A stretch of 15,049 bases of DNA from CAVSWN01 sp046728115. Lineage in GTDB: Bacteria > Acidobacteriota > Vicinamibacteria > Vicinamibacterales > CAVVIG01. Where the stretch lies: NCBI GenBank assembly GCA_046728115.1, contig JBKPDW010000116.1, positions 1 through 15,049 on the forward strand, in the 5' to 3' direction. Under the pieces are notes generated by a model. The model saw only the letters and a program-made list of their open reading frames with translations. It was not told where the DNA came from and did not search any database. Shown in pieces: positions 12,719-15,049 of the stretch; position 1 is the first letter of the stretch, and every line of letters begins with the position of its first letter. A program made the translations under genes and the position numbers.

Positions 12719-12928
12719 ATGGCCAAATACGGCACAGCGGCAAAAAGAAACGTGAAGTCGGCCTTGCATCGACGCAAGCGGGGGACTCTCAAAAGCGGCT
12801 CCGGGCGGCGAGTGAAGAGCCGGAAGCAGGCGATTGCGATCGCGCTCAACGAGACACGTCGTAAGGGCGGCAAGGTGCCGCGACGATCGTCGCGCAAGCG
12901 ATCGCGTCGAGGCCGCCAGCCATCCTGA
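12719..12928 (+). CDS. Small, very basic protein (DUF6496-like)
   Basis: This 69-aa protein is about 40 percent Lys/Arg. The segment KSRKQAIAIALNETRRKGGK resembles the core of DUF6496-type proteins ('...KQAIAIGLSKAR..G.K.P'), which are common near stress genes and have no proven function. The termini (KRNVKSALHRRKRG and SSRKRSRRGRQPS) are histone-H1-like, so nucleic-acid binding is plausible. GAGG lies 6 nt before ATG 12719. It shares strand and neighbourhood with the YciF-like gene and converges, within 2 bp, on the DUF1003 gene. Confidence 0.7.
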   Translation: MAKYGTAAKRNVKSALHRRKRGTLKSGSGRRVKSRKQAIAIALNETRRKGGKVPRRSSRKRSRRGRQPS

Positions 12929-12930
12929 GA

Positions 12931-13470
12931 TCACTTGCCTCGTTCGTTCGCTTCGACATCCTCCAGCTTCTGGGTCAGCTGGTGGATGTCGGTTTTCTTC
13001 GTGAGATCGCGCATCTGATCGGCAGTCAACGTCAGTTTCACGTCGAGATGCTCGGCAATATCTCGCAGCAGCTGAAGGACCGCCGTCATCTCGCGCTCGG
13101 CCAGAAGATCGATTTGCAGATCGAGCTCTTCTCGCTTGTCCGCGTGGTGCGATAACCGATTCTGGCTCGCGAGGACGAAGAGGGAGAGAAAGATCGCCTC
13201 GAGCGAGACAATCATCGTCAGCAACTGGAATGGAAACGGATCGAACGGTTTGACGGCCGGAATGATACGGGTATTCACCAAGATCCACGCCGTGAACCAG
13301 GCGACGTGAACGAGTTGCATGGGTCCGCTTGCGGCCAGCGCCGTAATGCGGTCGCTCAAGCGTTCGGCCGCGGATCGGCTACGAAGCGCCGAACTTTCCC
13401 ACTGGTGAATGGTCTCGACGTTTTCCTCAAGAGCTTCTGGTTCACGTGGCACCCGCAAACGCGATCTCAT
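12931..13470 (-). CDS. DUF1003 family membrane protein
   Basis: This 179-aa protein has the DUF1003 layout: an N-terminal amphipathic part (RLSDRITALAASGPMQLVHV), TM1 at ~49-68 with AWFTAWILVN, the conserved FDPFPFQLLTMIVSLEAIFL leading into TM2 (~81-103), SLFVLASQNRLSHHADKREE, and a C-terminal helix (LDLQIDLLAEREMTAVLQLL). A ~35-residue charged C-terminal tail (LTADQMRDLTKKTDIHQLTQ) extends beyond the core. DUF1003 proteins are inner-membrane proteins of unknown function. The start is ATG 13470. The gene is divergent from the Gfo/Idh/MocA gene at 13556, with an 85-bp shared upstream region, and convergent with the basic protein. Confidence 0.9.
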   Translation of the reverse strand: MRSRLRVPREPEALEENVETIHQWESSALRSRSAAERLSDRITALAASGPMQLVHVAWFTAWILVNTRIIPAVKPFDPFPFQLLTMIVSLEAIFLSLFVLASQNRLSHHADKREELDLQIDLLAEREMTAVLQLLRDIAEHLDVKLTLTADQMRDLTKKTDIHQLTQKLEDVEANERGK

Positions 13471-13555
13471 ACCGCTGACTCAAGCATGGAGTACGCCAGA
13501 GATCTCGCCGACGAAGCCCAGCACGTACCTTGCACCGGCCAACGTCGAGGTTTGT

Positions 13556-14674
13556 ATGGCGAAGGACGGCAAAGCACGGCGTGGCGGACCTGTTCGATAC
13601 GCGGTCGTCGGCCTCGGCCATATCGCACAGGCTGCGGTTCTCCCGGCGTTTGCACACGCGCGACGGAATTCGCGGCTGGTAGGGCTCGTCAGCGACGATG
13701 CGCGCAAGCGCCGGATCCTCGGAGAGAAATATCGTGTCGCCAGGACCTACGCGTACCAGGATTTCGATGCGTGTCTCGAGGATGCCGACGCAGTTTACAT
13801 CGCGCTGCCCAACGCGATGCACGCGGAGTATGCGATTCGCGCCGCACGCGCCGGGGTGCATGTGTTGTGCGAGAAGCCCATGGCCGTGACGGTGGAGGAG
13901 TGCGAGGCCATGATCGCCGCCGCCCGCGGGCACCGCGTAAAGCTCATGGTTGCCTACCGCCTCCATTTCGAGGAGATCAATCTCGGAGTGATCGATCTGG
14001 TCCGGCAGGGTCGTATTGGAGAGCCCAGGTTCTTCAACTCGTCGTTTTCGATGACCGTTCGCGACGGCGACATACGGACCAAAAAAGAGTTGGGCGGCGG
14101 AACCTTGTACGACATCGGCGTGTACTGCATCAATGCCGCCCGCCACGTGTTTCGGTCGGAACCGAAGGAAGTGATGGCAGTCTCGGTGAACGGTGGCTCG
14201 GCCAGGCTCGCTGAGGTCGACGAGTCGACGGGATCGCTCCTGCGATTCGACGGCGAACGCGTGGCGGCATTCGTGACGAGCTTCAACGCCGCCGACGTCG
14301 CGTCGTATCGAATCGTCGGCACCAAGGGGCAGGTGCATGTCGACCCGGCCTACGAGTACGCAGAAGGCCTCGCATACGAGCTGACGATCAACGGCAAGAC
14401 CACGCGAAAACGAATCGGAAAGCGCGATCAATTCGCGCCGGAGCTCTTGTACTTCTCCGACTGCATCCGACGCAACCGATCGCCGGAACCGTCGGGCGAG
14501 GAGGGGCTGCAGGATGTCAGGATCGTGCAAGCCCTCTACGAGTCTGCGGAAACAGGAAAGGCCGTTCAGATCCCGCCGTACCGACCGGCGAAACAACCAA
14601 CCGGGGGGCAGCGCATCCGTCGCCCTGGCGTCTCCGAGCCCGACCTCGTCAAAGTCGAGAGCGCGAGCACCTGA
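13556..14674 (+). CDS. Gfo/Idh/MocA family NAD(P)-dependent oxidoreductase
   Basis: The protein is 372 aa. The N-terminal Rossmann domain has RYAVVGLGHIAQAAVLPAFA (GxGxxA fingerprint at residues 19-24) and DADAVYIALPNAMHAEYAIR. HVLCEKPMAVTVEE carries the family's EKP motif with the probable catalytic Lys at residue 107. The C-terminal alpha/beta domain begins with MVAYRLHFEEIN and includes ELGGGTLYDIGVYCINAARH, where D187 matches the conserved active-site region and Tyr190 replaces the frequent His. This pattern is closest to the glucose-fructose-oxidoreductase branch. No Tat signal is present, so it is cytoplasmic; a sugar or sugar-alcohol substrate is likely but unproven. I chose ATG 13556 (GAGG 5-6 nt upstream) over the longer open frame because the Rossmann strand follows promptly. 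The last ~40 residues after PPYRPAKQP are a charged extension. Confidence 0.93.
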   Translation: MAKDGKARRGGPVRYAVVGLGHIAQAAVLPAFAHARRNSRLVGLVSDDARKRRILGEKYRVARTYAYQDFDACLEDADAVYIALPNAMHAEYAIRAARAGVHVLCEKPMAVTVEECEAMIAAARGHRVKLMVAYRLHFEEINLGVIDLVRQGRIGEPRFFNSSFSMTVRDGDIRTKKELGGGTLYDIGVYCINAARHVFRSEPKEVMAVSVNGGSARLAEVDESTGSLLRFDGERVAAFVTSFNAADVASYRIVGTKGQVHVDPAYEYAEGLAYELTINGKTTRKRIGKRDQFAPELLYFSDCIRRNRSPEPSGEEGLQDVRIVQALYESAETGKAVQIPPYRPAKQPTGGQRIRRPGVSEPDLVKVESAST

Positions 14675-14688
14675 CGCTCGGCCGTGTT

Positions 14689-14705
14689 GCTGTGACGTTC
14701 ACAGC
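14689..14705. other. Perfect 7-bp inverted repeat after the oxidoreductase gene
   Basis: GCTGTGA and TCACAGC flank a 3-nt centre (CGT), 15 bp past the stop at 14674. No T-run follows on either strand, so it may be a weak hairpin contributing to termination or a dyad bound by a regulator. Confidence 0.3.
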
Positions 14706-14892
14706 CGCTACACCACTCGAATCGACGCCCTGGAGATTGTCTGGGAAGACGTCCAGTACCCTTTCCGCGGATCTCTTGAGAGGCGTTGAGCCAACTCGGC
14801 GACGTGCTGGCAGATCTGACAGTTCGTAATGCGAGAAATAACTCATAGAAGCGGTGATCGCCCGACGAAGCGCCGAAGAAATGCGTCCTAAA

Positions 14893-14992
14893 CGTAAATT
14901 AGGTCGGTTACGGCTGTGGTGAGTTCAAGGGAGGCCATGATTTCGAAGCGTAAACTAACTACACCTCAGCAGTAAAATCGCACGAATTTACG
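14893..14992. repeat. Three CGTAAA-type octamers, one inverted, beside a -10 box
   Basis: CGTAAATT at 14893-14900, CGTAAACT at 14949-14956 and AATTTACG at 14985-14992 (the inverse of the first). The inverted copy ends one base before TATAAT at 14994. This is the layout of operator half-sites around a promoter, though AT-rich octamers can recur by chance. Confidence 0.3.
14937..14975 (+). CDS. Possible 12-codon leader ORF
   Basis: ATG 14937, preceded by AAGGGAGG, opens MISKRKLTTPQQ and ends at TAA. The good ribosome site is the only support. It precedes the TATAAT box at 14994, so it would not be on that transcript. Confidence 0.2.
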   Translation: MISKRKLTTPQQ

Positions 14993-14993
14993 G

Positions 14994-14999
14994 TATAAT
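14994..14999 (+). promoter_or_regulatory. Consensus -10 box TATAAT
   Basis: An exact TATAAT lies in the AT-rich end of the window, 4 nt before an ATG at 15004. No TTGACA-like -35 is visible 16-18 bp upstream, and no extended TG. If used, it would make a nearly leaderless message running out of the window. Confidence 0.3.
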
Positions 15000-15049
15000 C
15001 AGCATGGTACGGATTGTGACTGCAGAAAGTGCGATCTACGATCTACGAC

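Larger units (their letters stand above)
14675..15049. other. 375-bp 3' flank without a supported gene, AT-richer from ~14815
   Basis: No frame of meaningful length shows protein-like sequence. The stretch holds the inverted repeat at 14689-14705, a 12-codon ORF (14937-14975), three CGTAAA-type repeats, a TATAAT box, and a 7-bp tandem repeat (CGATCTA) at the very end. Base composition shifts to clearly lower GC than the rest of the window. A frame starting at ATG 15004 is open to the window end (15 codons), too short to judge. Confidence 0.5.

Noticed and set aside
12138..13288. Minus-strand frames (186 and 223 codons) opposite the ferritin-like gene and across the basic and DUF1003 genes
   Set aside because: They are shadows of well-supported genes with typical antisense Arg/Ser composition.
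13442..14596. 384-codon open frame antisense to the Gfo/Idh/MocA gene
   Set aside because: Same reason: the opposite strand carries an unmistakable oxidoreductase with its Rossmann and EKP motifs.
14689..14705. TGTGA-CGT-TCACA dyad considered as a CRP/FNR-type site
   Set aside because: CRP-family sites need a 6-bp spacer (or 4 for FNR). This has 3 and lies downstream of a gene, not before one.
15032..15049. CGATCTA tandem repeat considered as the start of a CRISPR or satellite array
   Set aside because: Only two and a half 7-bp copies are visible before the window ends, too little to call.

Overview
The window is GC-rich (except the last ~230 bases) and densely coded on both strands. Several features suggest Acidobacteriota, perhaps Vicinamibacteria-like soil bacteria: a winged-helix/TM/TPR regulator, three ECF sigma factors in 8 kb, one sigma factor followed by a very short single-pass membrane protein, and secreted 'VLTFSQ...VEIPGKVLPAGTYVF' proteins. 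This is inference from family knowledge; no rRNA or other taxonomic marker is present.

Layout. 1-343 (+): 3' end of a VOC/glyoxalase-fold gene. 469-2886 (-): an ECF sigma factor, a broken vanadium-haloperoxidase-type gene (out-of-frame internal deletion) and a DUF5655-like protein whose likely GTG start overlaps the haloperoxidase stop. A candidate terminator lies at 345-377. Divergently, 3109-5022 (+) is a 637-aa membrane-anchored winged-helix/TPR regulator. 5027-6200 is a patchwork: a secreted-type protein without its signal peptide (-), the last ~50 codons of an apparent TonB-dependent outer-membrane protein (+), a small conserved-looking protein (+) and the first 51 codons of a DinB-like gene (+).

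6255-7450 (-) is a compact three-gene unit: ECF sigma factor, 73-aa single-TM protein (4-base overlap) and four-TM protein. Divergently, 7669-9782 (+) holds a sigma factor with a SnoaL-like C-terminal domain, a secreted protein of unknown function, and a collapsed NmrA-like gene coupled to it by a GTGA overlap. The collapsed gene runs into a fragment of a proline tRNA gene (anticodon loop to T arm), which looks like an old integration scar. 9958-11520 (+) is a 520-aa DUF6178-like protein.

11521-12023 has no convincing gene. 12024-14674 is a stress-flavoured set: YciF/DUF892 ferritin-like protein, a 22-codon ORF with a perfect Shine-Dalgarno sequence, a small very basic protein, a DUF1003 membrane protein (-) and a Gfo/Idh/MocA oxidoreductase. 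The last ~230 bases are AT-richer, with CGTAAA repeats and a TATAAT box, and may belong to a different element.

Two themes stand out. One is regulation through envelope-linked ECF sigma modules and a membrane-bound transcription regulator. The other is erosion: at least four genes have lost an end or an internal block, and a tRNA fragment is present, so this is probably a recombination-prone accessory stretch. No clear defence system, CRISPR array, intact mobile element or biosynthetic cluster was seen.
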